NCBI RefSeq assembly: GCF_000384475.1
Contig: NZ_ARWB01000001.1
Location: 1,158,176-1,222,175 of the forward strand
Length of the DNA stretch: 64,000 bases
Source: Methylopila sp. M107
Lineage (GTDB): Bacteria; Pseudomonadota; Alphaproteobacteria; Rhizobiales; Methylopilaceae
Reading direction: 5' to 3'
The translations under genes were made by a program, and so were the position numbers. This document shows positions 16,556-24,583 of the stretch, piece after piece. Under the pieces are notes generated by a model that saw nothing but the letters and a program-made list of their open reading frames with translations, was not told the DNA's origin and searched no databases. Each line of letters begins with the position of its first letter. Position 1 is the first letter of the stretch.

Positions 16556-18172
16556 ATGCTGTACTTTTCCAAGTGGAAGACGATCGGGGTCCTGGCGCTC
16601 TGCCTGCTGGGCGTGATCCTGGCGTTGCCGAACGTCCTGCCGCAGCACGTGCGTGACCAGTATCCGAGCTGGTTCCCGGCCCGCACCATCGTGCTCGGCC
16701 TCGATCTGCAGGGCGGCGTCCAGCTGCTGCTGGAAGGCGACGCGGAAAAGTTCCGCGACGAGCGACGCAAGCAGCTGATCGAGGACGTGCGTCGCGTGCT
16801 GGTGCGCGACGGCCGAATCGGCACCACGGGAATTTCACAGAACGGCGACGTGGTCCGCGCGACGCTGCGCAACCCGGCCGACATGGCGTCCGCGCTGGAG
16901 AAGGTCAAAACGCTCGCCACGCCCGCGACCCAGTCGATGTTCGCGGGCCCCGGCCCGGTCGACGTCGAGGTCGGGCAGGACGGGCCGAACGTCGTGACGG
17001 CGCGGCTGAACGAGCAGGGTCTGACCGCCCGCATCCGCGCCGCCGTGGGACAGTCGCTCGAGGTGGTTCGCAAGCGCGTCGACATCCTCGGCACGACTGA
17101 GCCGTCGATTCAGCAGCAGGGCACGGACCGCATCCTGGTTCAGGTGCCGGGCTACAACGATCCGAGCCGGCTGAAGGCGATCCTCGGGCAGACAGCCAAA
17201 ATGGAGTTCCGCCTCGTCGACCAGTCGGTGCCCGTCGAGCAGGCGGTCGCGGGCCGGCCGCCGGACGGCTCCGAAATCCTCCAGGAGGACGTCGGCGGCG
17301 GCCAGACGCGGCCGATCCTCGTCGAGAAGCGCGTCATGGTCTCGGGCGCCGACCTCACCGGCGCGACGCCCGGCTTCGACCAGCGCTCGCGCGAGCCGAT
17401 CGTCCAGTTCCAGTTCAACAATTCCGGCGCCCGCGCCTTCGGGCAGGTGACGACCGCGAACGTCGGCAAGCCGTTCGCCATCATCCTCGACGGCAAGGTG
17501 ATCTCCGCCCCGCGCATCAACGAGCCGATCACCGGCGGCCAGGGCCAGATTTCCGGCAACTTCACGGTCGAGAGCGCCAACAACCTCTCGGTCCAGCTGC
17601 GTTCCGGCGCGCTGCCGATCGAGTTTAAGATCGCCGAAGAGCGGACCGTCGGCCCGGGCCTCGGCCAGGACTCGATCGACGCCGGCACCAAGGCGACGCT
17701 CTACGCCGCGATCTTCGTCGTGCTTTTCATGTTTGCGACCTATGGCGTCTTCGGCTTCATCGCGAACCTCGCGCTGATCATCCACGTCGTCTTCATCTTT
17801 GCGCTGATGTCGCTGCTCGGCGCGACGCTCACGCTGCCCGGCATCGCCGGCATCGTGCTGACGATCGGCACGGCGGTGGACTCAAACGTGCTGATCTACG
17901 AGCGCATCCGCGAGGAGTTTCACGCCGGCCGCAGCATGGTCTCGGCGATCGAGGCCGGCTTCAAGCACGCCTTCGCGGTCATCATCGACTCGAACTCCAC
18001 CATGGCGATCGCGGCCATCATCCTGTTCCTGCTGGGTTCCGGCCCGGTGAAGGGTTTTGCGGTCGTGTTCATCCTCGGCATTCTGACGACCGTGATCACC
18101 GCCGTGACCATGACGCGCATGATGATCGCGCTCTGGTACCGCCGCATGCGTCCGCAGACGCTGCCGTTCTGA
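16556..18172 (+). CDS. secD: Protein translocase subunit SecD
   Basis: A 538-residue RND-type membrane protein that uses the proton gradient to pull exported proteins out of the Sec channel. The first membrane segment is WKTIGVLALCLLGVILALP; the periplasmic domain carries the conserved LGLDLQGGVQL; five more membrane segments lie in the C-terminal 180 residues, with the family motif IVLTIGTAVDSNVLIYERIREE that includes the proton-relay Asp. The length is normal for alphaproteobacteria. ATG at 16556. It is followed by secF after 13 bases. Confidence 0.97.
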   Translation: MLYFSKWKTIGVLALCLLGVILALPNVLPQHVRDQYPSWFPARTIVLGLDLQGGVQLLLEGDAEKFRDERRKQLIEDVRRVLVRDGRIGTTGISQNGDVVRATLRNPADMASALEKVKTLATPATQSMFAGPGPVDVEVGQDGPNVVTARLNEQGLTARIRAAVGQSLEVVRKRVDILGTTEPSIQQQGTDRILVQVPGYNDPSRLKAILGQTAKMEFRLVDQSVPVEQAVAGRPPDGSEILQEDVGGGQTRPILVEKRVMVSGADLTGATPGFDQRSREPIVQFQFNNSGARAFGQVTTANVGKPFAIILDGKVISAPRINEPITGGQGQISGNFTVESANNLSVQLRSGALPIEFKIAEERTVGPGLGQDSIDAGTKATLYAAIFVVLFMFATYGVFGFIANLALIIHVVFIFALMSLLGATLTLPGIAGIVLTIGTAVDSNVLIYERIREEFHAGRSMVSAIEAGFKHAFAVIIDSNSTMAIAAIILFLLGSGPVKGFAVVFILGILTTVITAVTMTRMMIALWYRRMRPQTLPF

Positions 18173-18185
18173 GGGGTCGGAAACC

Positions 18186-19169
18186 ATGAAGCTCCTCCGC
18201 CTCTTCCCCGACAATTCGAAGTTCCGCTTCGTCCGCTGGCGGGTCGTCACCTTTCCGTTCTCGGCCGCGGTCGCCGTTCTGACGCTGGTCCTGTTCCTGA
18301 CGGTCGGCCTGAACTTCGGCATCGACTTCACCGGCGGCACGCTGATCGAGATGCAGGCGAAGTCCGGCGCCGCCGACCTCGCCAAGGTCCGCGAGACCGC
18401 GCATTCGTTCAACGCAGGCGAAGTCGAGGTGCAGGAGTTCGGCTCCGGCGGCCAGATCTCGCTGCGCTTCCGCACCCAGCCCGGCGGCCCGGAAGCCCAG
18501 AACAAGCTGCTCTCCGAGGTCCGCTCGGCCTTCCAGGGCGAGTTCGACATCCGCCGCGACGAAACGGTCGGCCCACGAGTCTCGGGCGAACTGGTTCAGG
18601 CCGGCACGCTCGGCGTCGTGCTCTCGATCATGGCGGTGCTGGCCTATCTCTGGTTCCGCTTCGAGATGAACCTCGCGATCGGCGCGGTCATCGGCACGCT
18701 GCACGACATCGTGCTGACCGTCGGCTTCTTCCTGATCACGCGCGACGAGTTCAACATGACCTCGATCGCCGCGATCCTGACGATCGTCGGCTATTCGCTG
18801 AACGAGACCGTGGTGGTCTTCGACCGCACCCGCGAGCTCTTGAGAAAATACAAGAACATCCCGACCGAAGAGCTTCTGGACCTTTCGATAAACCACACCA
18901 TGTCGCGGACCGTGATGACCGCCACCACGACGGCGCTGTCGCTGCTCGCGCTGGTGCTGTTCGGCGGCCAGGCGATCCAGGGCTTTGCGAACGTGATGCT
19001 GTTCGGCGTCGTGATCTGCACCTATTCGGCGATCTTCGTCTCGACCCCGATGCTGATCTATCTCGGCGTCAAGACCTCCGCGCGCGCCGCGGCGGAAGAC
19101 AAGGCCGAGAAGGCGATGCGCGAAGCCGGCCAGCGCCGCGCGCCCGAGGCGAAACCGACGGCGGGCTGA
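18186..19169 (+). CDS. secF: Protein translocase subunit SecF
   Basis: A 327-residue partner of SecD, with six membrane segments. Diagnostic motifs are LNFGIDFTGGTLIEM (residues 41-55), the large-loop boundary near DETVGPRVSGELV, and the C-terminal IVGYSLNETVVVFDRTRE that carries the conserved Asp/Arg of the proton path. Its ATG at 18186 follows GGGGTCGG 10 bases upstream. The C-terminus is charged (EDKAEKAMREAGQRRAPEAK). It is separated from the next gene by a CCCTCTCCC-type palindromic element. Confidence 0.97.
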   Translation: MKLLRLFPDNSKFRFVRWRVVTFPFSAAVAVLTLVLFLTVGLNFGIDFTGGTLIEMQAKSGAADLAKVRETAHSFNAGEVEVQEFGSGGQISLRFRTQPGGPEAQNKLLSEVRSAFQGEFDIRRDETVGPRVSGELVQAGTLGVVLSIMAVLAYLWFRFEMNLAIGAVIGTLHDIVLTVGFFLITRDEFNMTSIAAILTIVGYSLNETVVVFDRTRELLRKYKNIPTEELLDLSINHTMSRTVMTATTTALSLLALVLFGGQAIQGFANVMLFGVVICTYSAIFVSTPMLIYLGVKTSARAAAEDKAEKAMREAGQRRAPEAKPTAG

Positions 19170-19208
19170 GGCGGGACTAAATCGAGACTTGGGGCGACGT
19201 TTCCGACG

Positions 19209-19312
19209 CCCTCTCCCGCAGCTGGAGAGGGTAAGGGCGAGGGGACTTCTTGGGAAGGCTGAGCGGGTTGACGCCCCCTCATCCTTACCTTCTCCCGCAA
19301 GCGGGAGAAGGG
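19209..19312. repeat. Palindromic element, CCCTCTCCC family
   Basis: It starts CCCTCTCCCGCAGCTGGAGAGG and ends CTTCTCCCGCAAGCGGGAGAAGG, with the central segments AGGGCGAGGGG and CCCCTCATCCTTACC. It has the same plan as the element at 11247-11375 and lies between secF and the Mth938-like gene. Confidence 0.7.
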
Positions 19313-19354
19313 GCATAAGCGTCTCGTCTCGCCCGATTTACTTGCGCAGCGCCC

Positions 19355-19729
19355 ATGTCCGACCTCCGTCATCTCCCCGGCCGCCAGCTGATCGACGCCT
19401 ATGGCGGCGGCGGGTTCCGGTTCGGCGACCACGGCCACAAGGGCTCCGTTCTCGGCCTGCCGTCCGGCATGTGGGCGTGGCCCTATTCGGGGGCGGCCGA
19501 ACTCGACGTTGCAGCCTTTGAAAAGGTGCTGGAAGAGGCCGACGAGATCGACACGCTGCTCGTCGGCATGGGCGCCGACATCGCCTGGCTGAAGCCGGAG
19601 ATCCGTGCGGCCCTGCGCGAGCGCGGCGTGGTAGTCGAGGCCATGGCGACGGGGGCGGCGGCGCGCACCTGGAACATTCTGGTCGGCGAGCGCAGGCGGG
19701 TCGCGGCCGCGCTGATCGCCGTGCCATAA
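19355..19729 (+). CDS. Mth938-like domain protein, homologue of NDUFAF3
   Basis: A 124-residue single-domain protein of the Mth938 (DUF498) family. Family segments seen are LIDAYGGGGFRFGDHGHKGSV near the start, IDTLLVGMGADI, and VEAMATGAAARTWNIL near the end. The human homologue NDUFAF3 is an assembly factor of respiratory complex I; the bacterial role is not established. It lies downstream of secDF and eight bases before a gene for a homologue of NDUFAF6, a second complex I assembly factor. ATG at 19355. Confidence 0.85.
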   Translation: MSDLRHLPGRQLIDAYGGGGFRFGDHGHKGSVLGLPSGMWAWPYSGAAELDVAAFEKVLEEADEIDTLLVGMGADIAWLKPEIRAALRERGVVVEAMATGAAARTWNILVGERRRVAAALIAVP

Positions 19730-19736
19730 GGGCCGG

Positions 19737-20582
19737 ATGGCCTCTCCCCCAGACCCCGTTTCGTCTCTTGTCCGCGAGGCGGCTTTCGGACGCTACGCCG
19801 CGGCGCTGTTCGCGCCGGCGGAGGCGCGGCCGCATCTCCTCGCGCTTTACGCCTTCGACGCGGAGCTGTCGCGCGTCCGCGACCTCGTCAGCGAGCCGCT
19901 GCCCGGCGAGCTGCGCCTGCAATGGTGGCGCGACGCGCTGGAAAACCCCGAGCGCGCCGACGTCGTCTCCCATCCGGTCGCGCGCGCGCTGCTGGCGGCT
20001 GCTGCGTACGGAAACCTGCCGCGCGAGGCGCTGCTCGGGCTGATCGACGCGCGGATCGACGACCTCTACGACGATCCGGTTCCGACCATCCAGGACCTCG
20101 AGGCGCGGCTCGGCGCGACCGCGTCGGCCGTCATCCGGCTGGCGAGCCTGATCGCGGCCGGGGGCAGGGATCCGGGCGGGGCCGAGGTCGCGGGTTTCGG
20201 CGGGGTGGCGGACGGAATCGCGCGGATGCTGTCAGCGCTTCCCCGTCAGGCGGCGCGCGGGCAGATCCTGCTGCCGGCCGACCTGATGGCGTCGCATGGC
20301 GTCACGCGCGAGGCTTTGACCGGCGGAACTGCTTCGACAGGGTTGACGGAGCTGGTTTCCGAGCTCTGCGGCCATGCGCGCCGAAGGCTCATGGAAGCGC
20401 GTGGCGCCTGGCGCGAGCTCGATCCGGCTGCGGGGTCCGCCGTCCTGCCGCTCGCGCTCGTCGCACCGGCGCTCGACCGGCTGGAACGCGCGAAGGCCCT
20501 CCTGCGCGGCTCGCCCGAACCCGCCCGATGGCGAACGCTGCTGACCCTGTGGCGCGCCAGCCGTCGCGAGCCGCCGTTTTAG
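19737..20582 (+). CDS. Squalene/phytoene synthase family protein, NDUFAF6-like
   Basis: A 281-residue all-alpha protein of the trans-isoprenyl diphosphate synthase head-to-head family. It has the N-terminal LLALYAFDAELSRVRDLVSE and LRLQWWRDAL segments typical of the NDUFAF6 branch. The Asp-rich motifs that bind diphosphates in true phytoene synthases (DxxxD) are not clearly intact: only LIDARIDDLYDD resembles the first. I therefore infer an assembly or scaffold role rather than carotenoid synthesis; no other carotenoid genes are nearby. ATG at 19737, starting eight bases after the Mth938-like gene, so translational coupling is likely. Confidence 0.8.
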   Translation: MASPPDPVSSLVREAAFGRYAAALFAPAEARPHLLALYAFDAELSRVRDLVSEPLPGELRLQWWRDALENPERADVVSHPVARALLAAAAYGNLPREALLGLIDARIDDLYDDPVPTIQDLEARLGATASAVIRLASLIAAGGRDPGGAEVAGFGGVADGIARMLSALPRQAARGQILLPADLMASHGVTREALTGGTASTGLTELVSELCGHARRRLMEARGAWRELDPAAGSAVLPLALVAPALDRLERAKALLRGSPEPARWRTLLTLWRASRREPPF

Positions 20583-20635
20583 GGTTCGCCACCGTGAAGC
20601 TAGCGACGGCTCTTCCGACTTGAAACGATCGAGGA

Positions 20636-22015
20636 CTATCGCCGCCGTTCGACGGTGACGTGGAGCCCGCCGTCGACCCTGAGGCTGACCGATCCGGCGG
20701 GCACGATCGGGCGGTCCGGCGCGAGGCGGAAGCGGAAGCGGCGGGCAAGCACCGAAATTGTGATCATCAGCTGGGTCAGGGCGAAGGCGGACGCGACGCA
20801 GACCCGCGGGCCGGCCGCGAACGGCAGATAGGCGTAGCGCTGCCGCTGCGCCGCCATGCCAGGGCCGAAGCGCTCCGGGTCGTAGAGGTCCGGATCGCTC
20901 CAGAGCTTCCGGTGGCGATGGATCAGCCACGGCATCACCAGCACGAACGATCCCGCCTTCACGGGCTCGCCGCAAATCACGTCGTCGGCGACCGACTCGC
21001 GCAGGATTGCGGGGATCGGCGGGTAGAGCCGCAGCGTCTCGTCGAGGATTTGCCGGCCGTAGCGCAGCTTCTGGATGTCGTCGGGCTGGATCGGCCGGCC
21101 GCCGGTCACAGCGTCGACCTCGGCGTGCAGCCGCTCCTCGACCTCGGGGTGAAGCGCGAGCAGATACCAGATCCAGGTCATGGCCCGGACCGTCGCTACG
21201 CCGCCATTGATCAGGCTCGCGGCCTCGTCGCGGGCTTCCGAGGGGGGCAGGGGCTCGTTGCTCTCGCGGTCGACGGCGTGGATGATGCGCCAGATCAGAT
21301 CCTTCGGGCCCGCATACGCGGGATCGCGACGAGTCGCGATCAGCCGGTCGAGCTTGGCGTTCGCGGCGATCGACTCGGGCTCCGGCGCGCTTGTCAGCAT
21401 GTCGTGCAGCCATTTGGGCTTCGGCACGAGGTCGATGGGGCTCGGCCGGTGCGGCACGCGCGCGAGCCAGTTGATCACGTCGAGCCCGTCCGGGTCTCCG
21501 CTGCTGACGACGTGGTTCCACATCATCGCGGCGTATCGGCTGAGCCAGCCCTGAAGGTCGACGACCCGTCCTTCCCGCGCCGCGACGTGAAGCTTGTTGG
21601 CCCGCGCCTCGGCGATCTTGATCAGTTTCGGGATGTCGCCCGAGACGGAGCGCACGTCGATCGTCGGCGTCGCGACCCGCCTGTGGCGGCGCCACACCTC
21701 GCCCTCGCTCGACAGCGTGCCGGTGCGGAGCTCCTTCTCGAACAGCCGGCGCGAGCTCGACCAGCGCGGATAGTTGTCGAAGCGGTCGAGCAGCACATGC
21801 TTCACGCCGGCCGGATCGCTGACGAACACGACCCGCTGCAGCCCGTAACGGCGCGAGACGATCAGCCGGTCGAACAGCTCCTCGTCGCAGAACGACAGCG
21901 AATTGTGCGAGGCGGCTTTCAGGGCCGCGACCATCGAGAGCGGCTTCGAGTGCCGCGGCAGCATCGCGGGAACCACGCTCGCGGTCGCGTCAGCCTGGTC
22001 GGCGTTTTGCCTCAA
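20636..22015 (-). CDS. Cytochrome P450
   Basis: A 459-residue class I-type soluble P450. The haem loop is LPFAAGPRVCVASAFAL with the thiolate Cys406; the usual Gly after Cys-x is Ala. The K-helix ExxR is intact (Glu326-Thr-Leu-Arg329 in DETLRLYPP). In the I-helix, the usual acid-Thr pair AGx(D/E)T appears as GGVATV (residues 271-276), so the acid is Ala while Thr is kept. The start is TTG at 22015, with GGAG nine bases upstream; an ATG at 21964 is an alternative. A LOG-family gene lies 165 bases upstream on the same strand. No ferredoxin or reductase gene is nearby. The substrate is not known. Confidence 0.9.
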   Translation of the reverse strand: MRQNADQADATASVVPAMLPRHSKPLSMVAALKAASHNSLSFCDEELFDRLIVSRRYGLQRVVFVSDPAGVKHVLLDRFDNYPRWSSSRRLFEKELRTGTLSSEGEVWRRHRRVATPTIDVRSVSGDIPKLIKIAEARANKLHVAAREGRVVDLQGWLSRYAAMMWNHVVSSGDPDGLDVINWLARVPHRPSPIDLVPKPKWLHDMLTSAPEPESIAANAKLDRLIATRRDPAYAGPKDLIWRIIHAVDRESNEPLPPSEARDEAASLINGGVATVRAMTWIWYLLALHPEVEERLHAEVDAVTGGRPIQPDDIQKLRYGRQILDETLRLYPPIPAILRESVADDVICGEPVKAGSFVLVMPWLIHRHRKLWSDPDLYDPERFGPGMAAQRQRYAYLPFAAGPRVCVASAFALTQLMITISVLARRFRFRLAPDRPIVPAGSVSLRVDGGLHVTVERRR

Positions 22016-22180
22016 GCAGCCAGCTCCGTGTGGCGGGAAGGGCTCCGATCGTCAACGCCGCCGATACGGCGACAGGAGGCCCAAGACGGCGGAAACCTAT
22101 CCGAGCCCAAATGTGCGCGCCACCAAAAACGGCTGCAGGCGGTGTATCTGCCCGCGGCGCGGATTGCTCGAATGCCGCTC

Positions 22181-22789
22181 CTAGAGTTGTCCGACCGGCG
22201 CGACGGCTTCCGCGTTGTCGGCCATGTCCTCGACATAAGGCAGCGACGCCTCGAGCGTCGGCAGGATGTCTTCGACGCGCGCCGCGACGATGTGGGGGGA
22301 TTCCAGGCCTGGCCGCAGAAAGCCTTCCGCGTGCATATGGTCCAGCAGCGTCAGCAACGGCGTCCAGAAGCCGTGGAGGTTCGCGATCAGTATCGGCTTC
22401 TCGTGCCGGCCGAGCTGCGCCCAGGTCATCTGCTCGACCAATTCCTCCAGCGTGCCGATGCCGCCGGGCAGGGCAACAAAGGCGTCGGAGCGCTCGAACA
22501 TGATGCGCTTTCGCTCATGCATGTCCTCGGTGATCACCAGTTCCTGCACGTCGCCGAGCATCACTTCCCGCTCGACCAGGAAGCGTGGGATGACGCCCGT
22601 CACGTGGCCGCCGGCGTTGAGCGTCGCGCGCGCGACCGCGCCCATGAGGCCGATATTGCCGCCGCCATAGACCAGTCCGACGCCCGCCGCGGCGAGCGCG
22701 CGGCCGAGCGCTTCGGCGTCGTCGAGATGCTCCGGCTGCGCTCCGGGACTCGAGCCGCAAAAGACGCAAACGGTACGGATTCGGTTCAT
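22181..22789 (-). CDS. LOG family cytokinin riboside 5'-monophosphate phosphoribohydrolase
   Basis: A 202-residue Rossmann-fold protein (TIGR00730 type). The two LOG signatures are present: MHERKR at residues 90-95 and PGGIGTLEE at 108-116, which form the phosphoribosyl-binding and catalytic site; YGGGNIGLMG (41-50) is the nucleotide loop. LOG enzymes release free base from cytokinin nucleotides or, in other bacteria, from AMP or other nucleotides. The ATG at 22789 starts MNRIRTVCVFCGSSPG as in relatives. It precedes the P450 on the same strand, a pairing also seen in plant-associated cytokinin gene clusters, though no isopentenyltransferase is present. Confidence 0.9.
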   Translation of the reverse strand: MNRIRTVCVFCGSSPGAQPEHLDDAEALGRALAAAGVGLVYGGGNIGLMGAVARATLNAGGHVTGVIPRFLVEREVMLGDVQELVITEDMHERKRIMFERSDAFVALPGGIGTLEELVEQMTWAQLGRHEKPILIANLHGFWTPLLTLLDHMHAEGFLRPGLESPHIVAARVEDILPTLEASLPYVEDMADNAEAVAPVGQL

Positions 22790-22966
22790 GCGATAGTTGA
22801 GCCTTGCGCGCCGCGCCGGGTCAAGCGGGCCGCGGTCGACAGCCGTCAGTGTGCGTCGGAAGGTGCATCCGCGCTCAACTCCTTGTAGGACAGGGGTTTG
22901 ACGGGCGCGCGACGGTCAGATGGCGGCGCGCTCCGGACATGATTGAAGGAAGGACGCGCGGCTCCG

Positions 22967-24442
22967 ATGGATCCGGCCATCAAACAAGGTTTCGCGATCG
23001 GTCTGGTGATTGCGGCGGTCGCCGGCTTCGTCGGCTGGCGGCAGGGCTGGTGGCCGACGCCCGGCGTGACCGAGAAGGTCGGGGCGCTGTCGCCGGCCGG
23101 ACCGGAAGCCGCGCCGCCTGCGCACCCGCCTCTGGCGAAAGCCGACCGCGGCGCTCCGGCCGAGCCGGGCAAGGGCGGGCCGCCTGCGGCCGAGGCGAAG
23201 CCGGCGTCTCCGGCGGAACAGAAGCTGTCCACTCCCGGCGACGTTGCGCGACTCAGCCCGCCGCCGGCGAAAGGCGAACCTGCGCCGAAAACTCCGCCGG
23301 TCGAGAAGGGCGCGTTCGACGTGGTTCGGGTCGAGCCTTCCGGCGAGACCGTCGTGGCGGGCCGGTGCGCGGCGGGTTGCGTCGTCGAACTCACCGTGAA
23401 CGGCAAGCCGGTCGACAAGGCGCAAGCGGATGGCGCGGGCGCCTGGGTGATGACGCCGCCGAAGCTGCCGCCCGGCGACCACGAACTCGGCCTGAAAGTG
23501 ACCGGACCGGACGGCGCCCGCGCGCCGTCGGAACAGTCCGTCACGGTCTCTGTGCCCCGCGACGCGAAAGGCGACGTCGCCGTGGTGCTGAACGAGCCCA
23601 ACGCGCCGTCGAAGATCCTGCAGCGTCCGGGCGAGACGGCGCTCGCGGCCAAGCCGCCCGCCGCGGTCAATGCGCCCGCAGATCCGGGTCGCAAAGCCGG
23701 CGAGGCCGCGAAGGCGCCCGGCGAGGCCGCCGTCTCGATCGGCGCGGTCGACGCCGAGAAGGGCCGGCTGTTCGTCCAGGGCGCGGCGCCGGCCGGCGCT
23801 GCGCTCCGGGTTTACCTCAACAACGCGCTGATCGCGCAGCCGGTCGCGGGCAAGGACGCGCGCTGGTCGGTGCGCGTCGAACGCGGACTGACGCCCGGCG
23901 ACTATGTCGCGCGCGTCGATCGCGTCGAAAAGCCGACCGGCAAGGTCCTGGCCCGCGCCGAGGCGCGGTTCGTCTACGAACCGGATGTGGCGCAGGCGAC
24001 GCCGGAGCCCGCGCGCCCGTCGGCCGAGGCCGCTTCGCCGCGCGCCGCCGCGCCGAAGGGCGACCGGGAGAAGACGGCCTTCGCGGACGGCAGGACCACC
24101 ACCTTCGCCGCGCCGCCGGCTCCGAACGAGGCCGTTGCAGGGACGCCGGCGGCCGCGCCGGATCCTGACCGTGCGCCGGCGGCCGCGGCGGAACCCGAGG
24201 TCGGGCCGGACGCCGCCGCCAATCTCGTCGTCGCCTCGATCGACACGGCCAATGTCCGGCGGGGCGACAGCCTGTGGCGGATTTCACGCAAGACCTATGG
24301 CAGCGGAACGCGTTACACCGTGATCTTCACGGCGAACGACAAGCAGATCCGCGATCCGGACCTGATCTATCCGGGGCAGGTGCTGGTTCTTCCCGAAGAT
24401 CCCGGCAAGGCCGCGTCCAGGAGTTCGGCGCCCGCCCGGTGA
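22967..24442 (+). CDS. Bitopic LysM protein with Ig-like repeats
   Basis: A 491-residue protein. A membrane anchor (residues 9-24, GFAIGLVIAAVAGFVG) is followed by a Pro/Ala/Lys-rich linker, two Ig-like beta modules (about 113-200 and 252-335) joined by a linker, a further low-complexity stretch, and a C-terminal LysM domain (VRRGDSLWRISRKTYGSGTR to VLVLP). This architecture (anchor, Ig-like modules and terminal LysM) occurs in alphaproteobacterial envelope proteins of unknown function. I chose the ATG at 22967; AAGGAAGG lies about 14 bases upstream, a little far, and an in-frame TTG at 22943 is possible. It is divergent from the LOG gene. Confidence 0.75.
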   Translation: MDPAIKQGFAIGLVIAAVAGFVGWRQGWWPTPGVTEKVGALSPAGPEAAPPAHPPLAKADRGAPAEPGKGGPPAAEAKPASPAEQKLSTPGDVARLSPPPAKGEPAPKTPPVEKGAFDVVRVEPSGETVVAGRCAAGCVVELTVNGKPVDKAQADGAGAWVMTPPKLPPGDHELGLKVTGPDGARAPSEQSVTVSVPRDAKGDVAVVLNEPNAPSKILQRPGETALAAKPPAAVNAPADPGRKAGEAAKAPGEAAVSIGAVDAEKGRLFVQGAAPAGAALRVYLNNALIAQPVAGKDARWSVRVERGLTPGDYVARVDRVEKPTGKVLARAEARFVYEPDVAQATPEPARPSAEAASPRAAAPKGDREKTAFADGRTTTFAAPPAPNEAVAGTPAAAPDPDRAPAAAAEPEVGPDAAANLVVASIDTANVRRGDSLWRISRKTYGSGTRYTVIFTANDKQIRDPDLIYPGQVLVLPEDPGKAASRSSAPAR

Positions 24443-24583
24443 ACCCGGAGCCGGCACAGCGAAGACGCTGGCCCGGCTTGCCGGCGTGGGCGCGAACCCC
24501 TACCTCCTGACCCGCATGGCGTTTTTCCAGATCAAAGTGCGCGGGGGCCTGCCGCGGCCCGGCAGCTCGCGCGGGCGGCCGTC

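Noticed and set aside
19737-20582. True phytoene or squalene synthase for carotenoid or hopanoid synthesis
   Set aside because: The Asp-rich diphosphate-binding motifs are not clearly intact, and no other carotenoid or hopanoid genes are nearby; the NDUFAF6-like branch fits better.
20660-22888. A 742-codon frame antisense to the P450 and LOG genes
   Set aside because: Both genes on the minus strand have complete family motifs; the plus-strand frame has none.
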